A stretch of 64,000 nucleotides of DNA from Methylobacterium sp. AMS5 (GCF_001542815.1 NZ_CP006992.1:5213501-5277500), one strand, 5' to 3'. Counted from the first letter of the stretch, positions 34,880 through 43,744 are shown. Made by a program: numbers and translations. The notes: a model not told the origin generated them from the letters alone.

Positions 34880-36056
34880 GCTGGGATCGGCCGCCCAGCC
34901 AAGAGACGGCCAACGCGGCGAGCGCGAAGGCGCCGCCGACGGCGCAGACGCCGGGCCAGCCCGCGAGGAGGAAGGCGCGCGAGCCGAGGAAGGCGCCGGC
35001 CGCCCCACCGATGAAGACGGCGGTGAACAGCACGGTGTTGACGCGCCCGCGGGCGCCCGGCGCGAGGGCGTAGGCGCGGGTCTGGTTGGCGATCAGCGCG
35101 CCGTTGATGCCGATGTCGAGGAGCAGCACGCCTGCCGCGATGGCGAGGAGCGACACCTCACCGGCCAGCGCCAGCACCGCGAAGGCCGCCGCGACCAGGG
35201 CGCTGCCGACGATCACCACCGGCCGGGCGCCGCGCCGGTCGCTGTAGCGGCCGGAATAGGGAGCGATCAGCGCGCCTGCGACGCCGATGACGCCGAACAA
35301 GCCCGCGCCTGCCGCGGTGAGATCGAAGGGCGGCGCCTCGACGAGGAGGGCCAGCGTCGCCCAGAACGCGTTGAAGCTGGCAAACAGCAGGGCCTGGGAC
35401 AGGCTGGCGTTGCGCAAGATCGGCTGGCTGCGCACGAGATGCAGCAGCGAGATCATCAGCGCGCGATAACGCAGGCGCTGCTTCGGTGCGCTGCGCGGCA
35501 GCGTGCGCCACGCGACCCCCGCCATGGCGACAGCGAGGCCGGCTGCGGCGAAGAACACCGCGCGCCAGCCGAACTGCGCGCCGACGAAGCCGCTCGCGGT
35601 GCGGGCGAGCAGGATGCCGGAGAGCAGGCCGGTCATGACGCCGCCGACGATCCGTCCCCGGCTCGCATCGGGCGCAAGCTCGGCGGCGAAGGGCACCGCC
35701 TGCTGCGCGGCGCAGGCGAGTACGCCGATGACGAGGCTGGCCGTCGCGAGCACGGTGAGATTCGGGCTGAGCGCGGCGACGACCAGGGCGACCGCCAGCC
35801 CCAGCAACTGCCACACGATGAGGTCACGCCGCGGCAGGGCATCGCCGAGGGGCACGAGGAACAGGATGCCCAGGCCGTAGCCGACGAGGCTGGCCGTAGG
35901 CACGAGCAGGGCCGCCCGCTCGCCGAACTCGGCAACGAGGACCGCGAGGAGAGGCTGATTGTAGTAGATGTTGGCGACGGCCCCACCCGCAATCAGGGTG
36001 AGCCCGACGCGCGTCGTGGGGGATAAGGCGCGGTCGCCGCCCGCTTCACGGCTCAT
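34872..36056 (-). CDS. MFS transporter (12 TM, exporter type)
   Basis: A 394-residue major facilitator protein. Helix 1 begins VGLTLIAGGAVANIYYNQPLL, a stretch typical of small aromatic/drug exporters of the YnfM/NepI-like group. The loop 2-3 motif is degenerate (LVPLGDALPRRDLI). The second half repeats a SGRYSDRRGARPVVIVG motif. The start is ATG 36056 (MSREAGGDRALSP). The frame could extend to 36416, but that stretch shows no protein-like pattern. It is likely monocistronic. Substrate unknown; the convergent overlap with cobC gives no clue to function. Confidence 0.8.
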   Translation of the reverse strand: MSREAGGDRALSPTTRVGLTLIAGGAVANIYYNQPLLAVLVAEFGERAALLVPTASLVGYGLGILFLVPLGDALPRRDLIVWQLLGLAVALVVAALSPNLTVLATASLVIGVLACAAQQAVPFAAELAPDASRGRIVGGVMTGLLSGILLARTASGFVGAQFGWRAVFFAAAGLAVAMAGVAWRTLPRSAPKQRLRYRALMISLLHLVRSQPILRNASLSQALLFASFNAFWATLALLVEAPPFDLTAAGAGLFGVIGVAGALIAPYSGRYSDRRGARPVVIVGSALVAAAFAVLALAGEVSLLAIAAGVLLLDIGINGALIANQTRAYALAPGARGRVNTVLFTAVFIGGAAGAFLGSRAFLLAGWPGVCAVGGAFALAALAVSWLGGRSQPT

Positions 36057-36462
36057 CGGTGCGCTGCCCGCATCTCGGAGGGCTGGGACGGAGAGGCATC
36101 GAGGGGCAGGACAAACGGCATGGACCGCCCCATACGGCAGGCCGCAGCCGAACCGCCAGCCCTGACGACACAACGAGGCGTAGCCGTCGCGCGGCAGAAT
36201 GTCCGGTTTCGCTCCGACGGCCTGCCGAAACGCACGGTCGAAGACCGTACCCTCGCCAAGGTCGAATGCGGAGCGGACGTCGTGCCGAGGACATACCGAC
36301 GCGTGATGGTAGCATCCCTCAAAAGACGGCCTATATGAACAATTGTAAGAAAAACACACAGCCTTTGCAGCAGCTTGGCCGGGCAACCATTTACAGATGG
36401 GCGCGTGATGGCGCACATTTTCCCCGGGTGGCCGGCCGCCGCTTCAAGATGAGGAGTCGTGT
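36057..36462. other. Intergenic region with AT-rich patch and HTH-like remnant
   Basis: 406 bp between the MFS gene (minus) and a small plus-strand gene. Positions 36325-36400 are noticeably AT-rich. A short plus-strand frame from ATG 36335 reads LGRATIYRWARDGAHFPRV, which resembles the helix-turn-helix of AlpA-type phage regulators, but it has no plausible C-terminus and runs into the next gene in another frame. It may be a decayed fragment or coincidence. Confidence 0.35.
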
Positions 36463-36666
36463 ATGCCGAATTACCGCGTCCACTTCGCGAAGCAGATCCT
36501 CGGAGTGCCCTTCACGGTCGGCTTCGTCGAGATTTCTCGCGCGCGCGATCCGGAGCGCGCCCTGAAGGCCGCGGAGATCCGCTTTGCCCGCTCACGCGGT
36601 GTGAACGACTGGCGCGAGCGCGCCGATACGGTGGATCTCGCGCCGCATGCGGAAGCGCAGTTCTAA
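36463..36666 (+). CDS. Small conserved-type hypothetical protein
   Basis: A 67-residue protein with a strong ribosome binding site (GAGGAG, 7 nt before ATG 36463). The chain MPNYRVHFAKQILGVPFTVG starts with two predicted strands, followed by an amphipathic helix (ERALKAAEIRFARSRGVNDW) and a short acidic tail. No Cys, no TM and no signal peptide. The organisation (strong RBS, own promoter region) argues for a real gene. I do not recognise the family and do not assign a role. Confidence 0.65.
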   Translation: MPNYRVHFAKQILGVPFTVGFVEISRARDPERALKAAEIRFARSRGVNDWRERADTVDLAPHAEAQF

Positions 36667-36857
36667 GGGCGGCCGACGGGTCGGCCTCGGTCGACCATGG
36701 CCTGCCGGCGCAACGCGATTCGCTCAGGGGAATGGTGTTCCCGGCGGAGCCCCCGCATGCTTCCCATATCTGGCGCCGAGGCGGCGTAGGCTCTAGGTTC
36801 CGGTAACGGCCGAGCCTTGTCTGCGTCGGCTCGGCGGATCCAAGGGCTTGTTCGGTC

Positions 36858-38267
36858 ATGGCGGCGATCTCGTTCCTCGGCGATCTCATCCAGACCATCA
36901 GCGACCGGGGCCGGGATCTCATCGGCTTGGCCCGCTCCGATCTGGCGCGGACGGCGAGCGCGGCCGACCTGACCCGATTCTGCGAAGACTTGATCTCCCG
37001 TCGCGGCGAAGCCTCGGGCGTCGCGCTCGCCCGCTTGATCCTCGATCGCTACGCCGCCTTTCCCCTTGAGGACCGGCTCGCCTTCCTCGAACTCATCGCC
37101 ACCGAATTCGGCGCCGACCATGATGCGGTCGACGCGGCCATCGCCGCTTACCGTGCTGACCCGACGCGGGCCCGACTCGGTCTGTTGCACGTGGCGGCCG
37201 AGCCGCGCTCTCAGGAACTGATCCGGCGGCTCAATCTCGCCCGCGGTGGCACCCTGGCGCTGGTGCGGATGCGCGAGGATCTGTTCACGCTACGCAAGCG
37301 CCTGAAGGATCGGGAAGCCGCCCCGGAGACGATCGACGCGGCGGTGAGCCTCGATAGCGATTTCGAGCACCTGTTCGCCTCTTGGTTCAACCGGGGCTTC
37401 CTCGTTCTGCGCCCGATCGATTGGTCGACGCCGGCCGACATCCTCGAGAAGATCATCCGCTATGAGGCGGTCCACGAGATCGCCGATTGGGACGAGTTGC
37501 GCCGCCGCATCCAGCCGACGGACCGGCGCTGCTTCGCCTTCTTCCACCCGGCCCTGCTCGACGAGCCGCTGATTTTCGTCGAGGTGGCGCTCACCAACGC
37601 CATCGCCCCGGCGATCCAGCCGATCCTGGCCGACGGGCGCGAACCGGTGCCCGCGCGGAGCGCCACGACCGCGATCTTCTACTCGATCTCGAACTGCCAG
37701 AAGGGTTTGGCCGGCGTCACCTTCGGAAACTTCCTCATCAAGCAGGTGGTCGAGGATCTCGCCCGTGAGATTCCCTCGCTGAAGACCTTCGTCACCCTCT
37801 CGCCCGTGCCCGGCTTCCGCACTTGGCTCGACCGGGAGCGTGGCGCCGACGCGCCGCAAGGCCTGACGCGGGAGGATGTGGAGGCGCTGCGCCTGCTCGA
37901 TACCGAAGATTGGCGCAGCGACAAGACGAAGTGCGAGGCGGTGCGGCGCGCCATGCTGCCCGCGGCGGCCGCCTATTTCCTGCGCGCCAAGAACGAGAAG
38001 GGCCGCCCGCTCGATCCGGTGGCCCGCTTCCATCTCGGCAACGGCGCGCGGCTGGAGCGGATGAATTTCCTCGGCGACACCTCGAAGAAGGGCCTGCGTC
38101 AGTCCTACGGGCTGATGGTGAACTACCTCTACGACCTGTCGGCGATCGAGAAGAACCACGAGACCTACGTCAATCTCGGCACCGTCGCGACCTCCTCGGC
38201 GGTCAGCCGCGAGCTGCGCTCCAACCTGCCGCCGCCGCGGGCGGTGGTGCTGGCGGAGGCGGGCTGA
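36858..38267 (+). CDS. mcd: Malonyl-CoA decarboxylase
   Basis: A 469-residue enzyme that decarboxylates malonyl-CoA to acetyl-CoA. The N-terminal helical domain spans about residues 1-160. The GNAT-like catalytic domain shows FAFFHPALLDEPLIFVEVAL, SNCQKGLAGVTFGNFLIKQVVEDL and FVTLSPVPGFRTWL, the family signatures, with the Ser/His catalytic pair carried by the central and C-terminal blocks. Length matches bacterial MCD. ATG 36858 is in a good context. It works opposite to acetyl-CoA carboxylase, whose alpha subunit gene accA lies 1.6 kb downstream, so the locus groups malonyl-CoA turnover genes. Confidence 0.94.
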   Translation: MAAISFLGDLIQTISDRGRDLIGLARSDLARTASAADLTRFCEDLISRRGEASGVALARLILDRYAAFPLEDRLAFLELIATEFGADHDAVDAAIAAYRADPTRARLGLLHVAAEPRSQELIRRLNLARGGTLALVRMREDLFTLRKRLKDREAAPETIDAAVSLDSDFEHLFASWFNRGFLVLRPIDWSTPADILEKIIRYEAVHEIADWDELRRRIQPTDRRCFAFFHPALLDEPLIFVEVALTNAIAPAIQPILADGREPVPARSATTAIFYSISNCQKGLAGVTFGNFLIKQVVEDLAREIPSLKTFVTLSPVPGFRTWLDRERGADAPQGLTREDVEALRLLDTEDWRSDKTKCEAVRRAMLPAAAAYFLRAKNEKGRPLDPVARFHLGNGARLERMNFLGDTSKKGLRQSYGLMVNYLYDLSAIEKNHETYVNLGTVATSSAVSRELRSNLPPPRAVVLAEAG

Positions 38268-38402
38268 GTCGTTTCCTCAGCGGGACGAGGGACGCCGCTT
38301 TTTCGCTGCGGCGCGGGACCGATTCCTTCCTCGAACGTTCTCCTGTCCGATGCCCGCCCGAACTCTCAAGGCGGCGGGCCTGACAAAAGCAGGAGTTCCG
38401 CC

Positions 38403-38759
38403 ATGGTTGATACGGATCGCATCGTCGGCACCGCGAAGGATCTCGGCGGGCGGGCGCAAGGCGTGGTGGGCGATGCGCTCGGCTCGGACCGGGATTCGCT
38501 GGAAGGCCGTTACCGGGAAGCCGAGGGCCGCGCGCAGCGCATCTACGGGCAGGCCAAGGACACCGTGCGCGACATCGCCGACGATGTCGGCGGCTATGCG
38601 GAGGACGCCTATGACCGCGTCAGCCGTAACGGCGGCACGTATCTGCGCGATGGGCGCGAGCGGGTCGAGACGCAGGTTGGGGAGAACCCGTTCCTTGCTC
38701 TCCTGATCGCCGGCGCGGTCGGCTACGGCCTCGCCCTGCTGCTGCATTCGCGCCGCTGA
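38403..38759 (+). CDS. CsbD-like stress protein with C-terminal membrane anchor
   Basis: A 118-residue protein. The N-terminal half matches the CsbD pattern (DRIVGTAKDLGGRAQGVVGDALGSD, then LEGRYREAEGRAQRIYGQAKDTVRD), a glycine/charge-rich helix seen in general stress proteins. The C-terminus, NPFLALLIAGAVGYGLALLLHSRR, is a single TM anchor followed by basic residues, so the helix projects from the inner membrane, as in DUF883 proteins. AGGAG lies upstream of ATG 38403. In alphaproteobacteria such genes are commonly under the EcfG/PhyR stress response; that is inference here. Confidence 0.8.
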   Translation: MVDTDRIVGTAKDLGGRAQGVVGDALGSDRDSLEGRYREAEGRAQRIYGQAKDTVRDIADDVGGYAEDAYDRVSRNGGTYLRDGRERVETQVGENPFLALLIAGAVGYGLALLLHSRR

Positions 38760-38781
38760 GCGAAACAGGTCGGAGCGCGGC

Positions 38782-38885
38782 GCTCGATCATCGTCCTGGA
38801 CACCTGATCCAGGACGATGATCGAGGCTCTCGCTTTTGCATCATCTTTTTCCGAAAGCCGGCAACCACCTTTCGGGACGATGCTC
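38782..38885 (+). repeat. Dispersed repeat R1, copy C
   Basis: A perfect 18-bp inverted repeat (38783-38800 with 38808-38825, 7-nt loop) followed by GGCTCTCGCTTTTGCATC and the tail CGAAAGCCGGCAACCACC, then TTTCGGGACGATGCTCTC. It is the best-preserved copy and matches copy B with few changes. It lies between two convergent genes and is likely also a bidirectional terminator. Confidence 0.88.
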
Positions 38886-38913
38886 TCGCGCCGCGCTCTC
38901 CCGTTCGTCGGTG

Positions 38914-39699
38914 CTACTGCGCCGTCCACCCGCCATCCATCGCGATGTTGGCGCCGGTGATCTGGCTGGCGCTGTCCGTGCACAGGAACAGGGCGAGCGC
39001 GGCCACCTGATCGATCGTCACGAATTCCTTGGTCGGCTGCGCCTTGAGCAGAACGTCCTCGATCACCTGCTCCTTGGTGAGCCCGCGCGCCTTCATCGTG
39101 TCCGGGATCTGGCTTTCCACCAGCGGGGTCCAGACATAGCCCGGTGAGATGCAGTTGACGGTGATTCCGTGGGTGGCAAGCTCGAGCGCCGCCGTCTTGG
39201 TGAGGCCGACGACGCCGTGCTTGGCCGCGACATAGGCCGACTTGTAGGGCGAGGCGACCATCGAGTGCGCCGAGGCCGTATTGATGACCCGGCCCCAGCC
39301 TTTCGCCTTCATGTGCGGCACGGCCGCGCGCAGGGTGTGAAAGGCCGAGCTGAGATTGAGCGCGATGATCTGGTCCCACTTCTCGACCGGAAAGTCCTCG
39401 ATCGGCGAGACGTACTGGATGCCCGCATTGTTCACGAGGATGTCGATGCCGCCGAACGTCTCGACCGAGAGTGCGATCAGCCCGCCGATCTCGTCGGGCT
39501 TGGTGAGGTCGGCGGGCGAGTAGACCGCCTTCACGCCGAACTCGCTCTCGATGCCGGTTCGCGTGCGCTCGATCTCCTCGGGCTTGCCGAAGCCGTTGAG
39601 GACGATGTTCGCGCCGTCCTTAGCGAAGCTCTTGGCGATGGCGAGGCCGATGCCGCTCGTCGAGCCGGTGACGACGGCGGATTTCCCTTGCAGGCTCAT
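38914..39699 (-). CDS. bdhA: D-3-hydroxybutyrate dehydrogenase
   Basis: A 261-residue short-chain dehydrogenase oxidising D-3-hydroxybutyrate to acetoacetate with NAD, a step in polyhydroxybutyrate breakdown. The cofactor motif TGSTSGIG is at residues 11-18, NNAG at about 89-92, and the catalytic Ser-Tyr-Lys is in NTASAHSMVASPYKSAYVAAKHG (Tyr and Lys in YVAAK). The C-terminal ALFLCTDSASQITGANIAMDGGW is typical of 3-hydroxybutyrate dehydrogenases. ATG 39699 follows GGAGGG about 7 nt upstream. It fits the PHB cycle common in methylotrophs. Confidence 0.93.
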   Translation of the reverse strand: MSLQGKSAVVTGSTSGIGLAIAKSFAKDGANIVLNGFGKPEEIERTRTGIESEFGVKAVYSPADLTKPDEIGGLIALSVETFGGIDILVNNAGIQYVSPIEDFPVEKWDQIIALNLSSAFHTLRAAVPHMKAKGWGRVINTASAHSMVASPYKSAYVAAKHGVVGLTKTAALELATHGITVNCISPGYVWTPLVESQIPDTMKARGLTKEQVIEDVLLKAQPTKEFVTIDQVAALALFLCTDSASQITGANIAMDGGWTAQ

Positions 39700-39904
39700 G
39701 AAATGCCCTCCGCTTCACGGGCCGCGCGGACCCTCACGCCCCACGACTTGCCCCAATGGTTCGGCGAAGTCGATCTTGCTGCGCCGCACGCGCTGACGCT
39801 AAGCGGCGGTTGACACCTATGCCCGCTTCCCTGAACACCTCGCGCCGGTCGCAGGGCGCCGGGCGTGTGCACGGCTGCCGAGCAAAAAGTTGGACCGACG
39901 ATCG

Positions 39905-40867
39905 ATGGCGGTGATGCGCTCCTATCTCGACTTCGAGAAGCCCGTGGCGGAACTCGAGGCGAAGCTCGAGGAACTCAAGGCCCTGGGCCAGCGCGACGGC
40001 GCGGTCGCGATCAGCGAAGAGGTCGGGCGCCTGGAGGGCAAGGCGGCCCAGGCGCTCGCCGAGATCTATGCCGCGCTCACGCCGTGGCAGAAGACGCAGG
40101 TCGCGCGCCATCCGCAGCGGCCGCACTTCGTCGATTACTGCGCCGGGCTGATCGAGGAGTTCACGCCGCTGGCCGGTGACCGCACCTTCGGCGAGGACGA
40201 GGCGATCTTCGGCGGATTCGGGCGCTTCCGCGGCCGCCCGGTCTGCGTCCTCGGCCAGGAGAAGGGCGCGACCACCGAGGCGCGGCTGCGGCACAATTTC
40301 GGGATGGCCCGGCCGGAGGGCTACCGCAAGGCCGTGCGCCTGATGGAGACCGCCGACCGGTTCGGCCTGCCGGTCCTCGCCTTCGTCGACACCGCAGGCG
40401 CCTTCCCCGGCATCGAGGCCGAGGAGCGCGGCCAAGCCGAAGCGATCGCCCGCTCGACGGAAGCCTGCCTCGCGCTCGGCGTGCCGAACGTCGCCGTCGT
40501 CATCGGCGAAGGCGGCTCGGGCGGCGCCATCGCCATCGCCACCGCCAACACGGTGATGATGTTGGAACACGCCATCTACAGCGTGATCTCGCCGGAGGGC
40601 GCCGCCTCGATCCTGTGGCGCGACCAGGGCCGCGCGCATGACGCTGCCACCGCCATGAAGATCACCGCGCAGGATCTGCTGCGCCTCGGCATCATCGATT
40701 CCATCGTGCCCGAAGCGACCGGCGGCGCCCACCGCGACCGCCAGGCGGCGCTCGACGCGACCGGTGACGCCATCGCCCGGGCGCTGGCCGAGTTCGAAGG
40801 CCTGAGCCGGGACGAGGTCCGCGACCGGCGCGCGCAGAAGTTTCTCGAGATCGGCCGCAAGCTGTGA
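39905..40867 (+). CDS. accA: Acetyl-CoA carboxylase carboxyltransferase subunit alpha
   Basis: A 320-residue subunit that, with AccD, moves the carboxyl from biotin-AccB to acetyl-CoA. MRSYLDFEKPVAELEAKLEEL at the start, the crotonase-like core with VLAFVDTAGAFPGIEAEERGQ and GEGGSGGAIAIATANTVMMLEHAIYSVISPEGAASILW are diagnostic. ATG 39905 is chosen; an ATG 15 bp upstream gives no better context. The stop overlaps the next gene by 4 nt (GTGA). It is the only carboxylase subunit in the window. Confidence 0.97.
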   Translation: MAVMRSYLDFEKPVAELEAKLEELKALGQRDGAVAISEEVGRLEGKAAQALAEIYAALTPWQKTQVARHPQRPHFVDYCAGLIEEFTPLAGDRTFGEDEAIFGGFGRFRGRPVCVLGQEKGATTEARLRHNFGMARPEGYRKAVRLMETADRFGLPVLAFVDTAGAFPGIEAEERGQAEAIARSTEACLALGVPNVAVVIGEGGSGGAIAIATANTVMMLEHAIYSVISPEGAASILWRDQGRAHDAATAMKITAQDLLRLGIIDSIVPEATGGAHRDRQAALDATGDAIARALAEFEGLSRDEVRDRRAQKFLEIGRKL

Positions 40868-41577
40868 AACGGGGGCTCGGCGCGGGCCTGCTGAACGGCC
40901 TGCGCCGCCTCGGCCGGCGCGACCTCCGCGAGCCCGGTGCCGTCAACCACATCTCGCTCGGCAGCCACTGCCATACCGCGCAGATCCTGAAGGGGCTCGA
41001 CCTGCGCACATGGTCGGCGCCCTTCGACTGGATCTTCTCCTCGCCGGGAATGGTCCGGGATTGTCTCGCCGACGACTTTTCCGATCTGCTCGACCGGCGC
41101 CACTACGAGAGCACGCCCCTGCATGAGCGGCAGGCGCCGAACGAGACGCGTTGCCGCCATCTCCTCTATCGGGATCGGTACGCGATTCCGTTCGTGTTCA
41201 ACCACCACGACCCGGCGGCCAGCGACGAGGATTACGGCTTCCTGCAAGCCGGCGTGCGGCGGCTGCGTGCGGCCCTGGACCGGCCCGGTGCCCGCAACCG
41301 CTTCTACCTGATGACCGCCCTTCCCACCGAGGCGGCGACGGTTCGGGCGATCCGCGACGCGCTGACGGCGCGGGGTGCCGACAATCACCTCTTGATGCTC
41401 CAGTTGCACCAAGGAGAGAGCCGGACGGTGAGCGTGCTCGCGCAGGAGCCCCATCTCGACTGGCTCCGGATCGAGGTTCGTTCGCCATCGGTCGGTGTCC
41501 GCTTCGCCGATTCCGCCGATGACGCCTTCGTGAAGGGTGTCATGCGGGAGCACAGCCCATTTCCCGCGGAACCGTGA
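40864..41577 (+). CDS. DUF1796 family protein (putative cysteine peptidase)
   Basis: A 237-residue protein coupled to accA by a GTGA overlap (start GTG 40864). The N-terminal ISLGSHCHTAQILKGLDLRTWSAPFDWIFSS motif, with Cys in the GSHCH segment, followed by VFNHHDP, fits the DUF1796 family, which has been proposed to be papain-like cysteine peptidases. The second half (FYLMTALPTEAATVRAIRDALTARG) looks like a Rossmann-like alpha/beta segment. No signal peptide. The substrate and any link to fatty-acid synthesis are unknown; the coupling may simply reflect operon layout. Confidence 0.75.
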   Translation: MKRGLGAGLLNGLRRLGRRDLREPGAVNHISLGSHCHTAQILKGLDLRTWSAPFDWIFSSPGMVRDCLADDFSDLLDRRHYESTPLHERQAPNETRCRHLLYRDRYAIPFVFNHHDPAASDEDYGFLQAGVRRLRAALDRPGARNRFYLMTALPTEAATVRAIRDALTARGADNHLLMLQLHQGESRTVSVLAQEPHLDWLRIEVRSPSVGVRFADSADDAFVKGVMREHSPFPAEP

Positions 41578-41724
41578 CGGATTTGCAACGCCTGTCCACA
41601 ATGTGGATTGCTGCCTTGCGGTAAGTTCTGGGTAAGCTTAGCGAGGCTATAGGGTTCGGGGAGTGACGTCCGCAAAAGGGCAGGAATTGCCCTGCGGGCG
41701 AGGACACGTAAGGACGGGTTCCCC

Positions 41725-43140
41725 ATGGCTGTGCGTCCGTTTGTGGCGGCTGCTGCCGTCGCTCTGGCGATGACCCTCGGTGCCTGCCAGGACAGCGCCA
41801 TGCTCGGCGGCGCTTCGACCCGCAGCCTGACACCGATTCCCCCGCAGACGCTCGCACTCATGCAGACCAAGGGCATGAGCCAGACCGACCCGATCCTGAT
41901 CCGCGCCTTCAAGAAGGAAGCGGAGATGGAGGTGTGGAAGCGCGGCGCCAACGGCCAGTACGCGCTGCTCAAGACCTTCCCGATCTGCCGCTGGTCGGGC
42001 CAGCTCGGCCCCAAGCTGAAGCAGGGCGACCGGCAGGCGCCGGAAGGGTTCTATGCGATCACGCCGGGGCAGATGAACCCGAACTCCAGCTACTACCTCT
42101 CCTTCGATGTCGGCTACCCCAACGCCATCGACCGGGCCAAGGGCGGCACCGGCAACTACATCATGGTGCACGGCACCTGCTCGTCGTCGGGCTGTTTCGC
42201 GATGACCGACGCCTCGATGTCGGAGATCTACGCCATCGCCCGCGAGGCCTTCAACGGCGGCCAGCGCGCCTTCCAGTTCCAATCCTACCCCTTCCGGATG
42301 ACGGCCTCGAACATCGCCAAGTTCCGCAACGACCCCAACGCGCCGTTCTGGAAGAACCTCAAGGAGGGCTCGGATTATTTCGAGACCCTCAAGGAGGAGC
42401 CGCGGGTCGCGGCGTGCGGCACCAAATACGTGTTCGGCGGGGCCGACGTGGCGGCGGGCAACTGCACGCCGCGGGTCGATCCGCTGGTCGCCGAGAAGCG
42501 CGACCGGGACAGCCACGAGGTTGCCGAACTGATCGCCAAGGGCACGCCCGCGACCCGCGTCGTCTACGACGACGGCGGACAGAACCCGGTCTTCCGCCCC
42601 CAGAAGCCGGAAGGGCCGACCTTCGCCAGCCTGATCGAGAACGAGAAGGAAAAGGAGAAGGAGAAGGAGCTCGCCTACACGGCCAAGGAATACGGCCGCT
42701 ATCACCTCGGTGACGTCAGCCGGCCGGAGAGCCTCGCGCTCGGACCGAACGAGTTCGAGGTCGATGCCAAGGGCAAGCCCGTCCTGATCGCCGCCGCCGA
42801 CGCCCCCGGCCCGACCAAGGCCGCCGCCGCCCGTAAGGAGCAGGCCAAGGAACCGGCGAAGCCAACGACGGTGGTCGCCGTGCAGGAGCCGGCCAAAGCG
42901 GCTGAGAGCAAAGCGGGTCACGCCAAGCCCGGCTCAGCCAAGCCGCCCCGCGTCACCGTGGCCGACGCGGACGGCGATGTGAGCGCCTTCAGCAAGGTCC
43001 TGGGCAAGAAGCCCGGCAAGGACGAGAAGTCCGCCGAGGTCCCCAAGCCCGAGACACACAAGCCCGAGACACACAAGTCCGAGGCCCCTAAGGCGAAGCC
43101 GCAGGCCGCGGTCACGACCACCGGTTCCCTGCGGAACTGA
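41725..43140 (+). CDS. Lipoprotein L,D-transpeptidase (YkuD, YafK-like)
   Basis: A 471-residue lipoprotein (LGAC lipobox, Cys21 in TLGACQD). The YkuD catalytic segment, HGTCSSSGCFAMTD near residue 153-166, contains the His and the nucleophilic Cys. The catalytic half resembles YafK-type murein L,D-transpeptidases that remodel cross-links or attach/detach lipoproteins. The C-terminal 200 residues are a low-complexity tail: a charged EKEKEKEKE run, KAAAARKEQAKEPAKP repeats and a tandem KPETHKPETHKSE. Such tails usually span the periplasm. An 8-bp inverted repeat (43167-43174 with 43187-43194) follows the stop. Confidence 0.88.
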   Translation: MAVRPFVAAAAVALAMTLGACQDSAMLGGASTRSLTPIPPQTLALMQTKGMSQTDPILIRAFKKEAEMEVWKRGANGQYALLKTFPICRWSGQLGPKLKQGDRQAPEGFYAITPGQMNPNSSYYLSFDVGYPNAIDRAKGGTGNYIMVHGTCSSSGCFAMTDASMSEIYAIAREAFNGGQRAFQFQSYPFRMTASNIAKFRNDPNAPFWKNLKEGSDYFETLKEEPRVAACGTKYVFGGADVAAGNCTPRVDPLVAEKRDRDSHEVAELIAKGTPATRVVYDDGGQNPVFRPQKPEGPTFASLIENEKEKEKEKELAYTAKEYGRYHLGDVSRPESLALGPNEFEVDAKGKPVLIAAADAPGPTKAAAARKEQAKEPAKPTTVVAVQEPAKAAESKAGHAKPGSAKPPRVTVADADGDVSAFSKVLGKKPGKDEKSAEVPKPETHKPETHKSEAPKAKPQAAVTTTGSLRN

Positions 43141-43243
43141 TCGCCTGCGAGGGATCGCCGGCGACCGGGAGCGTGATCGTATCCTGACGCTCCCGCTCGG
43201 GTGATCGCGGCAGCCGGGCACGATCCCCATCGACAAAGCGGCG

Positions 43244-43283
43244 GGCATCCTGTACAGCCCCGCCCAACTCACAACAGGATGCC
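43244..43283 (+). promoter_or_regulatory. Hairpin in rplS 5' leader
   Basis: A perfect 10-bp stem (43244-43253 with 43274-43283, 20-nt loop), followed at 43295-43318 by a second smaller GC hairpin. Both lie between the L,D-transpeptidase stop and the rplS start, so they may form a leader structure; L19 operon leaders exist in other phyla. No known leader consensus was recognised. Confidence 0.45.
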
Positions 43284-43336
43284 GAAATCCTGACGCCCGG
43301 ACTTTACCGGACGGGCGCTAACGGCCGGAGCCTTTC

Positions 43337-43744
43337 ATGAACATCATCGAGCAGCTTGAGCGGGAAGAAGTTGCCCGCCTCGCCAAGACCATTCCGGATT
43401 TCGAGCCGGGCGACACGGTCATCGTCAACGTCCGCGTCAAGGAAGGCGAGCGTACCCGCGTCCAGGCCTATGAGGGCGTCTGCATCGCCCGGAACGGCGG
43501 CGGGCTCAACGAGAGCTTCACCGTCCGCAAGATCTCCTACGGCGAGGGCGTGGAGCGCGTCTTCCCCGTGCACTCCCCGATGATCGATTCGATCAAGGTG
43601 GTCCGCCGCGGTAAGGTCCGTCGCGCCAAGCTCTACTACCTGCGCGACCGCCGCGGTAAGTCGGCCCGTATCGTCGAGCGTTCGGACCGCTCCGAGAAGG
43701 CCGCCAAGGCCCAGAAGGCCGCTGCCGCGACTGCCGCGGAGTAA
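43337..43744 (+). CDS. rplS: 50S ribosomal protein L19
   Basis: A 135-residue ribosomal protein of the large subunit at the 30S interface. The barrel core [32 protein letters not shown] and the [11 protein letters not shown] with [24 protein letters not shown] blocks are universal. A Lys/Ala-rich tail of about 20 residues ([17 protein letters not shown]) extends the usual length. The 5' leader (43195-43336) contains two strong inverted repeats (see findings). A rho-independent terminator follows. Confidence 0.98.
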   Translation: MNIIEQLEREEVARLAKTIPDFEPGDTVIVNVRVKEGERTRVQAYEGVCIARNGGGLNESFTVRKISYGEGVERVFPVHSPMIDSIKVVRRGKVRRAKLYYLRDRRGKSARIVERSDRSEKAAKAQKAAAATAAE

